Positions 12,571-25,546 of a stretch of DNA of 64,000 nucleotides are shown here, in pieces (the first letter of the stretch is position 1; every line of letters begins with the position of its first letter). A program made the position numbers and the translations under genes. The stretch is taken from positions 5,584,006 to 5,648,005 of the forward strand of contig CM021321.1 of assembly GCA_010645155.1 (NCBI GenBank), given 5' to 3'. The DNA is from Tigriopus japonicus (taxonomy: Eukaryota > Arthropoda > Copepoda > Harpacticoida > Harpacticidae). Below the pieces are notes generated by a model that searched no databases, had not been told where the DNA came from, and saw only the letters and a list, made by a program, of their open reading frames with translations.

Positions 12571-14299
12571 GTAGGAAATTGTTCATTCGCGCATTGGTAG
12601 ACTTCAAGGAACACTGATATGGATATATTCAAAGTTCGTCAAAACTGTCACCTGCCGTCCCATTTTCAAGGCTCACTCGTAAACTTTCATTTAAGTGGAA
12701 GATGCTAACACATAAATCAATAGTTCAATGAACGCGCTTGGTATCATGATCATATTGTTGAATAGTGATTAAAACACACTTCTTCGGTTGTCGGAAAAAT
12801 GGCTTGAAGGTGTACTACTTGGAGAAACCTAAAATCAAGGAAAAACTGAAAATCATATTTATGAGAAATCCCGACTTGTCACCAACATTTAAGTTTGCTA
12901 ATTTTAGCCCAGTAGTGGAATTTTTCCTCATAATAAAACAGACGACGAGTTTTCCGTTTTAAAAACAATTTGATGGTTCCAGAAAACTTACTGATTTGGA
13001 TCAACGGCACAACGAAACAACGAAAACTTACAGTACAGGGCGGAAGGTAGTTTTGTAAAGCAAGAGTATGATGAACATTTGGCGTTTCAATGAAACAAAA
13101 TCAGGCAAATCAGATTAAAGCAAATGTCACAGAAAATTATTATCTTTGCTTCTTGAAATCACCGTAAACCTGAGAAAGAAGCAACTTGAAAATTGTGAGA
13201 TTGTGGGAAAGGCGGCAATAACAGACAACGCTCAAAGGGATCGCGGTATTCTCAAACAATCGGTCTCGATACCCAAGGGACTACTGAATTCATATTTCTA
13301 ATTGATTACGTCTCCCGAGAAATTGATCAATCTCGGCGCCGACCGATTAGAATGATTATATTGCTGTGATCTCACGAGTTCTAGTCGAAAAGTATTTTCA
13401 ACATATGAAGACGCTTTTGCCGGCGAAGTTCTCCTTTAAGTAGTGTTTTGCTCATGGTTCAACTCGATTTGCTCAAAAACACATAGGCACTGTCTAGCTT
13501 TCAAATTAATCTTTATCATATTTCAAGCAAATTTTAGATTTCATTTAGGTAGCATTTAATATCAGCTGGAGGAAAACTACTACGAGGCTTTTAATGAATG
13601 GGAATTACAACATTCCCATCGCAGCAAGCGTACATAGACAAATGACATTGCAAATAACCACCGAAAAACATATTATCACATTAGATCTCATGATGAAAAT
13701 GAAATGAAAAATCATCCGCATTTAGTACTAATATCATGTATTTCTTTGAAGAAGAACATATGTTTACGTGTTTGCAAACAGTTTATTGGGAATTTGACAC
13801 TCTACGTCCCGAGAAACACAAAATTCAATCCCATCCCTAAAATCGAAATGGGTCTCATTTTTAGTTGGCCATATACAACAAACTTTATGGGTACGAAAAT
13901 TGATCTCTGAGCTCTTAGGAGCAAAATTCATTTTGTGTTTGGTAAGTCATGCCTTCGCTTGGATGCCAAAGCGGCATTTTGGCTAGACCATGGCATGCAC
14001 TAACAAAATTACCTGAGTCACCGTCATGAACAATTACTCTGAATCGAATGAAGAGGTTACCACAAAGACTAAAATAAATGACGATTCCAAACCTCATTTA
14101 ACAATGGAGATAGGTATGCACATAGTTTTGACAGGCATGACCTTTTGTGAAAGTTTCATCAAAATATACGTTGCTTCTAGGTATTGAATCTTAAATACGA
14201 AACGATCGAAAAAGTTGACTTTTTGTAATATTTATGAGTAATAAGTTCTTGGTGACTTGGTCTTCTGCCTTTTCTATGCTTAAGTCTGCTTTCACTGAC

Positions 14300-14480
14300 A
14301 TAAATGATTTTATAATTTGAACTGATAAATTTTCAAATGTTTGATTTTTAGTTTCAATGGGAAGAAAGGTTGAAACAATGAAGTCTTCAATTAAATAAAT
14401 TAAGATGCCTCTTCCACTTGTTTCATTAACAGGATATTTTTTGCTTCTAATGAAATTTGACCAATCATGAGGAACCCGAT
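14300..14480 (-). pseudogene. Relic of a non-LTR (LINE) endonuclease domain
   Basis: Within a 134-codon open frame (14191-14595, - strand), a stretch reads ETSGRGILIYLIEDF, followed about 18 residues later by NQTFENLSVQI. This spacing resembles the GGGVAIYV...ESLWVEI region of the apurinic-like endonuclease of CR1/jockey-type LINEs. It has no ATG-to-stop architecture of a host gene and no other LINE domain adjoins it. The match is by pattern memory only; a chance open frame is the alternative. Confidence 0.4.
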
Positions 14481-14599
14481 TTTTCTGATTTTTCTTAATT
14501 AAAAAAGACCGATCAAGGTTCCTTGCAGATGGTTGAGTATGGAAAATAATCTTTGCTTTGTGTAAAATTGTAAATTGGAACATGAACCTCGTCAATAGG

Positions 14600-15246
14600 A
14601 CATGTATAAGGTTGCTTCAAGTGAGCGTTTTAAATCATTCCGCGGGCGGCAAAACAGGGCCGTTGGCTGTGCTGAGCTGCTCAGCCCATTTTGGCGAATC
14701 CAAGTTTTTCCCATTTTAACGTGCATTTGATGATTCTAGGTCCCTGGAAACGATCTTAATTTTACGTTTTGATCCCTCTGCTTTCACTTGGTTGAAAATA
14801 TGCCCAATTTGTTTGCTTGAAAATGATACAGAAAAGATTAGATCTTAACAGAAAGAAGCGTTAAAAAATATTGCATTTCTCTATATGTTAAGTATTTTGA
14901 AATATTGAAATGATTCTTTGGAACCCACTGAATAAATCCGCATCTTAATATTAGTGTTTGGATCAATGTTAAGTCCTATTTTTGCAATAGCACAAGGCCT
15001 GCTTACTTGCTTTTAAATCAATCACCCTAATATTATTTTTTGCATATTTTTGACCCAATTCCAGCCAAGGTATCCTTAAGTGAAATACCGATCGTTTCCA
15101 AGGACCTAGAATCATCAAATGCTCGTCAAAATGGGAAAAACTTGGATTCGCCAAAATGGGCTGAGCAACTCAGCACAGCCAACGGCCTTGTTTTGCCGCC
15201 CGCGGAATGATTTAAAACGCTCACTTGGAGCAACCTTGTGCATGTC
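14600..15246. mobile_element. Non-autonomous element with about 160-bp terminal inverted repeats (family A, copy 1)
   Basis: The left arm (14600-14760) and right arm (15088-15246) are inverted copies. They begin ACATGTATAAGGTTGC and share the blocks TTTTAAATCATTCCGCGGGC, AAACAGGGCCGTTGG, GCTGAGC and CCAAAATGGGC. The roughly 330-bp interior is AT-rich without coding potential. Related copies lie at 48653-49924 and 54020-54445. The target duplication was not resolved, so the superfamily is unknown. Confidence 0.75.
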
Positions 15247-15417
15247 TAATTGTGAAGTCGTCTTTGGTTGGGAGTATGATATTGAGACGTCAATTTAGCT
15301 AGTGTAACAAAGTTTGGCCATGTTTTTGAGTCACACAAACTTGCACCATTTACAAGAAAGAACGCCGTAATACTCATTGCCATCATGTTTGTTCGGCTGA
15401 TCGGCTATGCTTGACGG

Positions 15418-15496
15418 AGGTCGGGGAGGAGAATCGAACCTGGGACCCTTTGCGCTATGGGAATCTGCGTTAACTACGAAACCACGTCTCCTCCTT
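15418..15496 (-). repeat. tRNA-derived SINE (family 1), 5' fragment
   Basis: Reverse-strand head of the SINE, read as GGAGGAGACGTGG... with an A-box-like GTTAACGCAG and B-box GGTTCGATTCTCC, ending at the CCCCGACC junction. Only the tRNA-like head is present; compare the full copy at 48223-48464. Confidence 0.7.
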
Positions 15497-15843
15497 TAGC
15501 TTTAGTTTCTCTAAATTTAGCTCTATTCAGAAGTTATGGAATTGCAAGCTGTATGAATTAAACATTTCACTATTACTTAATTCAATATGGATTATGTGCA
15601 CATTTCCAAACTAATTTAATCTATTTTGGGTCTGTTAACCTCACAAAAGTTGTGCTTCTATCTATCAGTGGGATTTCAATCAACAGTAAATGATTTCGCT
15701 CTTCCCTCAAAACTGAGCTCCATTAGATATTTAGGGAGAAGAAGAAAAATGTTTTCTAGGCCTGAGCAGCAATTTTAGATGTTTTGTGATGTACGTCACC
15801 TCGGGTCAGCTAAAGTATAGTTGGCTCCGTCGGCCCTCTAGAA

Positions 15844-16070
15844 CAGGGGTTGGCAACCACTTTTGGGTCAAGGCTCACGAATTTGTTTACATGTTGTCAG
15901 GGGCCAACAAACAGACGTTGGTAGGTTAAGGGCCCACAAATTAACAATCAAAGAGTACTTTAGATGTCTCGCGGGTCCGCTATTTTGGGCTTTCCCCATC
16001 GCTCCTGGGCCCACCAAAGACCACCCTTGGGCCCACATGTGGGCCACAGCCCAATGGTTGCCTACTCCTG
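15844..16070. mobile_element. hAT-type MITE, GGGCCCAC family, copy 2
   Basis: A 227-bp copy with ends CAGGGGTTGGCAACC and GGTTGCCTACTCCTG. The flanks CTCTAGAA (15836-15843) and CTCTAAAT (16071-16078) are a decayed 8-bp duplication fitting nnnTAnnn, the target pattern of Buster-type hAT elements. Confidence 0.8.
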
Positions 16071-16079
16071 CTCTAAATT

Positions 16080-19000
16080 TCTGCTCTGGAGGAACTCGAC
16101 CATTTTCCTTGGTATAGATATTTTATGTTATGTATATTTTATTAAGTGCGATGTCAGTGGTTGAGAAATAGTGTTGGTTATGCATATAACTTTATGAACA
16201 AGATTAACAATAAGAACAAAATAACAACCATTCCTGAAATATAAAAATCAATCAATCAGTCAAAAAGATAGAGAAATCAATATTAACAGAAATAGAAAAT
16301 GAGCTAATTAAGTCGACGTAAACAATATTTGGCATTGGACTACATCACAGTTAACCAGGACCTTATTTTGAACCCTGTTTTTTAGTCTCAAAGGTTCAAA
16401 TAGAGTTTGCGAAAAATCTGTGCTTACAATTAGTGTGCAAAATCTGCCATAATTTAGCCATTATTCTGGGCTGAAATGTTTGGAGTATTGGATATTAGGT
16501 TTCTTTGAAACCTGGATTCCGCCTAAAACGTGGTTTATTTGCTAGTTTTAATCACTTTTTTGATTAAGATGAGTGAATATTTTTAGCTTTCACGTTGCTG
16601 CGCCAATGCTTCTTCTAACGTATTCCAATATGGTCAAGCATGGCGCTTTGTAACATATTTGTGGTATAATTGTCTTTCGTAACATATTTTTCCAATTAAA
16701 TGTTTTCAACATGAATTTGCAATAATGGTAAAATGCAAATACATTTTGCCAGAAAAAGTCCATTCGGGGAAGTAGTTGTCATTTTGCCAAAAATGTACTC
16801 TTATCTGGCCACCATCTCAGAGTAAAACTGATAAAAGGTCCAGTCAAAAATACACCTCTTTAAAAAGACAATTTTTGAGCTTATCTGCATTTTTTCCAAA
16901 TATAAGTTAATTTTCTTTTATATTTCAAATTTTTGGGGCCGAAAACTGAGTTTCCTTCCTTAAAGTCTCTGCCCTTAAATCACGGCTCCATTGCTTGGCT
17001 CTTATGGACATAAGCATTTCACACCTTAAAGAAATTATCTTTAAAAGCAACATATTTTTCAAGAACAGCAATGTTACTGGGTAAAGAAAAACGAGCAGCT
17101 TTAAGAGGAAAATCAATTTTATTGACAATATTGTCTATGCGAGCACTTAATACAGATAATTCGAAGTCGAATATCTAGATCAATATGGCCTTTAAAATTG
17201 AATTGAAGTTGTTCATCAATTCCAAGACTCCCGTTTGTGAAAAAGTACATTGAATGGAGAAATAGCTCAGTTTTTTTTAAATTTTGTAAGTCCATTAGCT
17301 TCTCTGAAAATCAAGCTAAAAACAAATGCTACCTTAACCATCTGTGGACATTAGGCTTAGGTAAAGCATGTGCAATACCATGCTCAAATAGTGCTTTTAA
17401 AAAGCCTACTTTTAACGAAATGACCTCTTTGAATAGTAGATGGCGTTAGTGGCACTTCAATTTAAAAGTCCGTAACCGGTTTGTGACGTTTACTTGCAAA
17501 ACCCCTATTTGTATACCAAAATTGGACATCTTGCATTTTTAAAGAAAGTTGTTGCACATTTCCTATTTGTTTGACGATATCATTGCCCGAATTTTGATTT
17601 TGAAAATTAATCATGCATTTGCGTTTAACGACTCATAACTTTTGACAACTTTCAACAATTCATTGTTTTTTGAATACTGTCACGTGAATTCTTACTTGTT
17701 TTGTAACCTCCTTTGTGAGGTTGTGAAAAGGGGTCCGCCTACTCTATCTGGTTGGTCCAATTAATATGCCTTGAGGCATTCCTCATGAAGAGGGAGTCGA
17801 TTTGATTTTGATTTGACACTTGATTTGAGAGGAGGTCTTCCGAATTCCAAGACTTTTAACGATCTTTTATATGCATATATTATAACACAGAAAAGAAAGC
17901 GAAGTTTTATTATGTTTTCCCAATCTTGAAGCAAAGATGAAATTCTCCTTTGAAGAGAGCGAAAATATTGATCAAGTTTTTTCTTTGCTTAAATTTACAG
18001 ATCTTTTACAGATAACAGATCTACAACAAGCAAAAGAAAAAAACGATACAAGGCAAGAAGAATGCTTAAAAACGAATAACTCGCGTTTTGTTTTCACTCT
18101 GGAACAAAAAATCACACTTCAAATCTCATGCATAAGACAAATTGAATACTTTTGAGATCTAGAAGTTACTTGTAAGCCCTAAAAGCTTTTTTGGAAAAGG
18201 ATTTTTTTCAAAGCTAGAAAATGGGTATCTCTTTTCATTATACACTGTGACACATAAATCTTTGCCGCTTCAGAAACTAGACAAAATTTCATATATCTTC
18301 TCTTTTCAAAAATTAAAGAACAAAGTCAAAAAAAGGTTTTGCTGCACTTCTTTCAGTCAGCTACTTTTAGGTTTTACACCTTTTCATACGACTGATCATA
18401 CGAGTGATGTGCCAAAGGAACTTGATCCCCTTAGCTAGCTTCTGGCAATTTTTGGGATGTCCATGATTCCAGATAACTTTCGAAAAAGTCTTGTTCATGA
18501 GCTATATTAATCTCCTATTTCAAAACTACACACACATCAGTTGCTATAAATGTTGAGGGTGTCTGTGAGCATGATTAAAGCTTGATTAATTGAATACAAG
18601 ATAAACTAAAGTCACATTAACCTTGAAATTAGCCTTCAAATGGAAGACATTCCGTTTTGGCTAGGAGAAAAAAGGTAATGGTTCCAAAACAGATTGAACA
18701 CCTTCAGAAGTTAACAAGAAAAATGTCTCTAAATTTGACAGGACCAAGAGATAGCAAACTGGACCCTGATGATGATATGGTTGAATAATTGAACTAAAAA
18801 ATTAAAAAAAAGATAAGCAAAATTACCTGGTGCAAATGTCTTCTACCAGTCCCAAAAGCCTGAATTGCATCCAGACAACTGAAAACCTCCCTTGGGTTTT
18901 CCCAACACTCATACAAACTTACTCAAACAGAATTCACATCAAGTCACAAAACCTGATTTGCTCTTTTGACTATCATTGGACCATCATGGAAATTTGGATG

Positions 19001-19590
19001 CACTAATTCATTTTTATGTTTTTTCTATAGCCTGACAAAAATGTGCATAGCAAAAAAGTAGTTTATAAATGACTGATAAACATTTGTCATTTTGAAAAAC
19101 CTTCTTCATTTGTAAATAATAAGGCAAAAATAAGTGCTTTGTAAGGATTGCCAACGGGCAAAGATTTATATGTCACACTGTACAAAATGGCCTTATTAAA
19201 CCTCGCTTTATCAAAAGTTGCCTGACGTGACATAATATTTAAGTTAAAAAGTAGTGGAACAAAAAGGAGATTCAAAAGTTTCAAAATAGTGTAAACTGAT
19301 AATCCGCTGAATACCTGGTACGCAAAAAAAATCAAAGAAACCATGGCGTCATTTCCTGTCAAATTATTCATAAAGACATTTTTATTCATCTAAAAAATTG
19401 AATTTTACGATCCGGATGGTGTCAAATCCTTGGAACTAGTTGGGATTAGGTTATGTCTTTAGGTAGACAAGAACTCATGGTATGGAAATCTGAGCCGTTT
19501 TTTTAAATGGTCATTGAAGGAATGGCAGTTTTCATTAAAACGCTTAACTTCAAGGCTTTGAATTCCAGTTTGAAAGAAATTGAAGAATTG
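16080..19590. other. Dfd intron, 3' part: no recognised feature
   Basis: AT-rich DNA. An AGATGGCG motif at 17440, also seen at other sites in the window, hints at buried transposon debris. Open frames such as 19087-19389 (- strand) are hydrophobic and AT-driven, and are not supported as genes. Confidence 0.4.
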
Positions 19591-19620
19591 AATTGATTTT
19601 TCTTCATCTATTTTTTTTAG

Positions 19621-20264
19621 GTAATGGTGCTTTCCAGCCTGGTATGGAGCCAAAGAGGCAACGGACAGCATACACTCGCCACCAAATTCTGGAACTAGAA
19701 AAGGAATTTCATTTCAATCGATATCTTACCCGCCGAAGAAGGATTGAAATCGCCCATGCCCTTTGTCTGTCAGAACGACAAATCAAAATTTGGTTCCAAA
19801 ATAGAAGAATGAAGTACAAAAAAGACAACAAATTGCCGAATACCAAGAATGTGAGACGGAAAACAAATCCAGCTGGGGTGACCACCCACATCAATCCCAA
19901 AACCTCTGCCTCGTCATCCTCGTCATCCTCAACTAGCAATCAAAACAACCGAACTACTTCAAATATTTCAATAAGTGGCACCAACCCTGCGAGTGGACAG
20001 CTTCAATCTCCGCCTCATCAACAGCAGCAGCACCACCACCACCATCCACAACAGCAGCAACAACAACAACAACATTCTTCATCTAGTGATATGGGGGTGG
20101 GAGCCTCAGCTTCCATAGCCTCGTCCTCCAGTCCAAATCTATCCCAATCGAGCTACACCAGTAACCAAGTTCCTTCATCGCATAGCGCTCAAAACAACTG
20201 TCTACCTCCTGGAAATAATCCACCTCTTAAACAAGAACAGCCCTACGGCCTCACTTCGCTCTAA
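19621..20264 (+). CDS. Dfd: Deformed exon 2: homeodomain and Gln/His/Ser-rich C-terminus
   Basis: Second coding exon, completing a 421-residue transcription factor. The join at the phase-1 site gives [20 protein letters not shown]. The homeodomain is residues 218-277 ([12 protein letters not shown] ... [16 protein letters not shown]) with all core residues (W48, F49, N51, R53) and the Hox Q50. It is followed by the Dfd-diagnostic LPNTKNV. The C-terminus is low complexity: Ser run, His run and Gln run (about 19930-20090). Oddity: homeodomain position 56 (protein residue 273, codon TAC at 19815-19817) is Tyr, not the Trp usual for Hox4/Dfd. No frameshift or early stop is present; the stop is TAA at 20262. 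Dfd specifies posterior head segments in arthropods (family knowledge). Confidence 0.97.
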
Positions 20265-22350
20265 TGATGATGATAATGATGATGATGATGACTAAACAAA
20301 GAAGATGAAGAAAAAGAAGAAGAAGGAGAGGAAGAAAAGCAACGCCGACGTACATCTCCTAGAAAGAAAGCGAAAGCTCCAGTAGTTACTTTTCTAAATT
20401 GTCAAATAACACTCATTTCGGACTGTTGCTTGTGCAAACCGAAAAAACAGCTCCATTTCATGCACCCCCAAACACCTTTCACCCCCACCCCCTCCCCCAT
20501 CTTCGGTAACTTTGTCACACTTTCTTTTATTGGGTTGAAACGGGAAATCAAAATAGTTTAAAAGCTAATCTCAATGTGGGGGAAGCCAGAGCGATTGATA
20601 ACAGGGTATAATTGGATAGTACAAACAGAGGGTTGGTGCTTGTTGCTAAAAATGTGGTTCGAGTTCGAAATCTAACAAACATTTTTCAATGAAATGCGGC
20701 AGCCATTTGTGATGATCAAAACAACACGTTATGTAAGAACGAGAATTACCATCTGCCTCAAAACATCAGTCATTCAGTCAAAAAGTCTCTCAGTGCTTGT
20801 TGCCTGTTAGTCGGTAAACAGTTAGTCACTCAGTCATTGTTAGCAATACTGCTTTTTCGAAATTTTAGCCTTTAATTGACCAAGCACTTGAAATGTCAAG
20901 TCCGAACCAAACCAAGATCCATTCATTATCCAGCCATGGAACCTCTCAAATTATCTTTGACCGCTCAACCAAATTCCACGTGAAGCGAACCAGCAGGTGG
21001 ACCAAGAGGTCTCAACACGTAACATCCAATCTTACAAATCAAGGCAAATGGGGTAAAAAATGACCACCGCCATCTTCATCTTCATCTTCATCATCATCAT
21101 TGCACTTGACTTGTTATGAGCCTAGTTTCCCTGGCATTAGCATTAAACAACATGGACAAAAATAGGGTTACTTACCCTTTCTTGAACAAACTCTTCCTAA
21201 CCCCTCTCTAAAAAAGAAATGATGTGTGGGTGGTTGATTTAATCTTTCATATATTGCGGTTTAAAGGGATTGTTCCCCAGAGTTAGTGTGACAAAGACCC
21301 GTAACGAAACCAGAGGGAGGGCAAATGACTTAAATCAATTACCTAAGGAAAAGGGATCCTTGGCACTTGGCAAAACTGCATTCTTTCAGATTACTAGTTC
21401 CTTTTGTTGAGTTCACCAATTCGAATTCTCTATTTAATCAGCCTTCCAATCCTTGACAATATTTGGCCAAAAGGCGTACGTACTCTCTTTACCCTCATTA
21501 TTTGGACCGTTGTTATTATCATTATCATTATCTTCACCATATCTACTTTAACCCTTATCAAATGATTCTTTATCCCACTATTCTCGTTACTAAAATTACT
21601 TCTCCCCTTTCTGTTGCTTTACTTCTTCTTCTCATTATTATCATATTTATTTGATGATGATGATTATCATTATGATTATATGGTTATTTTATTAATTTCC
21701 CCAAAGCCTTTGTTAATCTGATTGTCAACTACTTCCTACCAAACGGGTATAACTGATGTCTGTATCGAAGATGCAGTGAGCTCCCCAAAACCGAAACCAA
21801 CATCAAATGAGATTGACCACTACGACGTAAGAGGGCGACGGCCGCTGATAGACCCATCTACACATATATAAATGCCAATGACTTTTTTAACACCACCTCA
21901 CCTTGGTTTTATTGCTCCTGTTGTGTTACTTCACAAACTGGTCTCACTTCAGTTCCAACCAACCCACCAATCAACCTTAGGGGCTTCTTGTTTCCAAGTC
22001 ATCTCCCACTTTTTATGATGGGACTTTGAACCTCTTCACTAGCATTCCCACAATAGTTTATTATTGTCATAGCCGTCGCCAGTTTTGTTGTGATTTGAGT
22101 GAAATCAAAGTGGGTCCAGCCAATGTCTCATTTTGAGCACTACTACATGACTTCAAGAGGAACTAAGCCATCATCGTACAGCCGGCATGGAGCTTTTATG
22201 ACCGAATTACTATAAATAAAATCAAAATATTCTTATCGGGTTTCATTGCCGCTCTTTGTTTGTTTCTGTCCAATTCAATTATTAAACCAATGTAATGTTT
22301 TGTGGCCATATTCATGAATATATGCGAAAAGTGAATAAATAATGGCATTC
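20265..22350 (+). other. Dfd: Probable Dfd 3' UTR / downstream region
   Basis: Directly after the stop comes a GAT/GAA-rich tract (20263-20336). The following 2 kb is less AT-skewed than the intergenic DNA beyond and free of recognised transposons. It contains CATCTT/CAT repeats (21071-21101) and an ATT/ATC-rich run near 21510-21540. Candidate polyadenylation signals are ATTAAA at about 21143 and AATAAA at about 22214 and 22335. The UTR extent is inference. Confidence 0.45.
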
Positions 22351-23010
22351 ATCATTCCTTGCTTCGTTTTTTAATGAACAGTCAGGCCCTGTTTTGGGAT
22401 CATGAATGACACCTGAAGTACCTTGTGTGTTGTCTTACCCTCAGACTCTAAGCATAAAAACCATTTTGACCAAAAGTTCCAACTTTTATGTTTTCTGAAC
22501 TTCTGGACAAGAAATATTTTTGTTAAAACAGTGAAAGCGAATTTTTTTCTGCTGAGACCGAACTTTCCAGGGTTTTAGCTTAATGGCGATTTTCCAAACT
22601 CAAAATTTTCCCTCTAAATTCAACCGTTAAAATCAAATGTTTTGGGAAAATTCTTACAGTTTAGCAACAACGCAAACGAGTTTGGTTGTAACAGCAATAA
22701 TGGATAAAATGGATAAAAAAATTGGATAAGGCATGGACCACGGAACTAGGATAAGGTCATTATAAAAATGGAATTCTATCAAATATTAAACTCACGGGCC
22801 ATGAAGTAGAATAATGTCAATGCAATCAAATTTAAAGTTTGTTAATACGTCAAGTAATGCAATGAGTTTTTTTGTGTTAAAAAGGGGGATTTCAGATTTC
22901 CTTAAACTTTATCGTGCATGGTGAATTGTTATTCCAAAAACGTCTGACATAAATTAAATTCATACACCTATGATACCAAAGTATTTCGGTGATGTGAAAG
23001 AATGTGAAAC
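22350..23010. other. AT-rich intergenic DNA
   Basis: Nothing recognised. Confidence 0.4.
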
Positions 23011-23240
23011 GGGGAGGAGACGTGGCAGTGCAGTTTCTTATAGCAAGAGAGGTCCCAGGTTCGATTCTCCTCCCTAACCTTTCTCAAAACGCAGTTCCAC
23101 ACCCACAAACGGAGAACGACTTTGGTACCAGACTTGAAATTGTCCATGGGAAAAACTTTGGACGATATGATGATTGGCTTCGCTGGCCGGGCAAAGCTCA
23201 GCCCTCAGACCTAGTAGCACCCATAATCCAATATTTATTT
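23011..23240 (+). repeat. tRNA-derived SINE (family 1), nearly complete
   Basis: Head GGGGAGGAGACGTGG, B-box GGTTCGATTCTCC (about 23069), then the family body (GGAGAACGACTTTGGTACC, GGCTTCGCTGGCCGGGC). Compared with the 48-kb copy the A-box region is shortened by about 9 bases. The open frame 23004-23258 is just this element. Confidence 0.8.
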
Positions 23241-23864
23241 TCAAGGCTGACTCAATAAAGTAATGTCTACAAGAGCACCTTTTTTACCACAGAAGACCGC
23301 TTTCAACAATTGGCAGAATGAGAAACTAGATGTCTTTGACTTGAAAAAAGAACTACCAAGTAACGAAAAGGAAAAGTTACAGGGAAGTGGAACAGGAATT
23401 GTAATCCATCGGTCTGACACACATCCACAAACCAAAATACGAAGTTACCTAACAAACGTGATAAGGAGTTATAGGTACACCTCGAACGTTGCCAAAGATC
23501 GGCCTTCATGCACTCAGATTACGTTCTATGAGGGAAAAGCATGAGTTTTACTTTAATCAAACCCTTTGAAAATCTTCGTTTGTGTAGTAAAATATCTAGT
23601 TCTTTTTTGGATTCACATAATCGCGAATAATTGAGAGTTGTACCCTGGTACCTCAAAACAACCATCAACTCCTAATTATGTTGTCAAGTTTTCCTGCTGA
23701 GAGAAATAATAAAGGGAAATGTGTCTTAGCTTCATCATGTCTACTTCTCGAGAAGCACAGCCTGAGTTATAGATAATCTCAGGCTGATATAAGTTTTGGC
23801 TTAAGTTTTTGCTCCAATCATTACTTCTCACTTTTCTTTGACCATGACTTTCTCGTGTTTTTGT

Positions 23865-24000
23865 TGATGATGGATCGAAAGGGCTTTTTTAACTGTAACC
23901 GAAAGTTTCGGCCGAAAGAGGGCTTAACCAAAACCGACAGCAGCTGACTACAAAATTATATGTATGCAAAATTCATTCGAAAAATTCATGTGTTCTTTTT
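23865..24000. mobile_element. Short copy of the CCGAAAGAGGGCTTAA element
   Basis: Starts near GATGGATCGAAAGGGC, holds one CCGAAAGAGGGCTTAACC unit, then ACAAAATTATATGTATGCAAA and CATGTGTTC. It parallels the larger element at 51046-52035, but with a single unit instead of an array and without the SINE insertion. Confidence 0.6.
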
Positions 24001-24024
24001 TTGGTTTTGGATTGTTCGTAATAG

Positions 24025-24117
24025 GTGTTAAAAGGGTTGAGCCTCGCCCGGGCTAAGCCAGCCATCACATCGTCCAAAGTTGTTCCGAGAGGCAATCTCA
24101 TGTCCGGTATCAGAATG
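24025..24117 (-). repeat. tRNA-derived SINE (family 1), 3' fragment
   Basis: Read on the - strand it matches the SINE body and 3' end (GGCTTAGCCCGGGCGAGGCT, near the 3' terminus). The tRNA-like head is missing. Confidence 0.65.
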
Positions 24118-24830
24118 CTCAACCCCTACGCTACCTTTGTTTTTGTTGCTGTTTTTTGTAATGAAATTAACACCCCAAAGATCGCGCAAATTACTTTCTA
24201 TTTATTTATCATAAGATTATTATAAGAATGAAACCTAAACGCCACTTTTTAGTTTTAGTTCTGTTTTAAACGGAAGATATACGTGCCTAAGATCTTTGTT
24301 TTTGTTTAGTGGATTGCATCGATTGGTATGCCTTAAATTCGTGATACACAAATATTGCGGTCTTAAATTACCGCGCAAGGGCGATTAATGTGCCAACGCA
24401 ACCTAGCGACCTCCCACTCCCTCGTTGATGCAATCATGCATAGGGATCTACAGAATAGTAAAGAAATGGTGTAAAATTCAAAAAGCAAGTATTTTATGTA
24501 ATTATTGTATTAAAAAAGCTTTTGCATTACAAATTTTCTTCGGTCAAATTTCTACTTTACTGATTGGAATTGAACGGCATTTTGAGAGTAATGTTGAGTT
24601 GGTGTTTAAGTCACCTTTTAGTTACGGCAACATGAAAGAGTTTTTCTTTAAATCTCAATGTATCAAAATTACTGTTTGAACTTCAAAAAACCAAATATCA
24701 ATACCTAAATTTAAGATTCTGACGTGTTTTGTTTCTTAAATGTGATGTTCCCGCTCTGGGGACGTTAGAACCGGTCCCGAAAATGGCCAGATTCATGATT
24801 TAAAAGCTTTCTGAACAAAATACTCTAAAA

Positions 24831-25079
24831 CTGGGGTCGGCAACAGCTTTTAGGACAAGGCCCATCAATTTGACTCCGTTTTGTCAAGGGCCCACCGAAC
24901 AGAAGTGGGTATGTCCAGGAGCCCAAAAATTAACGTTCAAAGAGCTTTGGCCCCACGAGCACATTACTATGGATGGCTCATGGGCCCACTATTTTGTAAA
25001 TTTCCCATAGCTCCTAGGCCCACCAATGACCACCTTTGGGCCCACATGTGGGCCGCGGCTCACCGATTGCCGACCCCTG
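24831..25079. mobile_element. hAT-type MITE, GGGCCCAC family, copy 3
   Basis: A 249-bp copy with ends CTGGGGTCGGCAAC and TTGCCGACCCCTG, flanked by CTCTAAAA (24823-24830) and CTCTAGGT (25080-25087). It has the same length as copy 4 and the same GGGCCCAC-rich interior. Its shadow frame (24881-25150) is not a gene. Confidence 0.8.
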
Positions 25080-25546
25080 CTCTAGGTTTTTCAAAGTCTT
25101 TTGCTTCAAACGTCTTTCATGAATATTACGTCCATGTAAGTTCTTTATAATCATGAAGAATTATGATGCTCCAATCATTGCCATAACTAATTTATAACAT
25201 GCAAGTTAAGTTTCGGGGAAAGATTTGTTACTATAGTATAGCATTATGGTTTGCATCTTGGATATTGGACTACCATGGGCCTGTTTACTTTGTTACATTT
25301 GTAAAATAATATTTGGCGCGTTTTTGCCCATATTTCGCGTGCATCGATCTCTTTCTAGATCTAGGAGATTTAAAAAGAGATCTTGATCTAGGAGAGGCAT
25401 GAAGGCATGTTTCGAAAATGATTTCAATCATTGAAGTAAAGTTGTAAGTTGTTAACGTCAAGATCCTCTGGAGGCATTTTTTGGTGTCTAAAGGTCCTAA
25501 CACTCCCATTGTTGGAACATCAAGTTCAATTGATTGTGGGTCAGGC

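Larger units (their letters stand above)
12571..19620 (+). other. Dfd: Dfd intron (7.05 kb)
   Basis: Phase-1 intron with GTAGGA donor and a strong polypyrimidine acceptor ending TTTTTTTTAG. It separates YPWM from the homeodomain, the usual Hox intron position. Inside are a LINE endonuclease relic (14300-14480), a long-TIR element (14600-15246), a SINE 5' fragment (15418-15496) and a hAT MITE (15844-16070). The remainder, 12571-14290 and 16080-19620, is AT-rich with no recognised feature. Confidence 0.93.
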
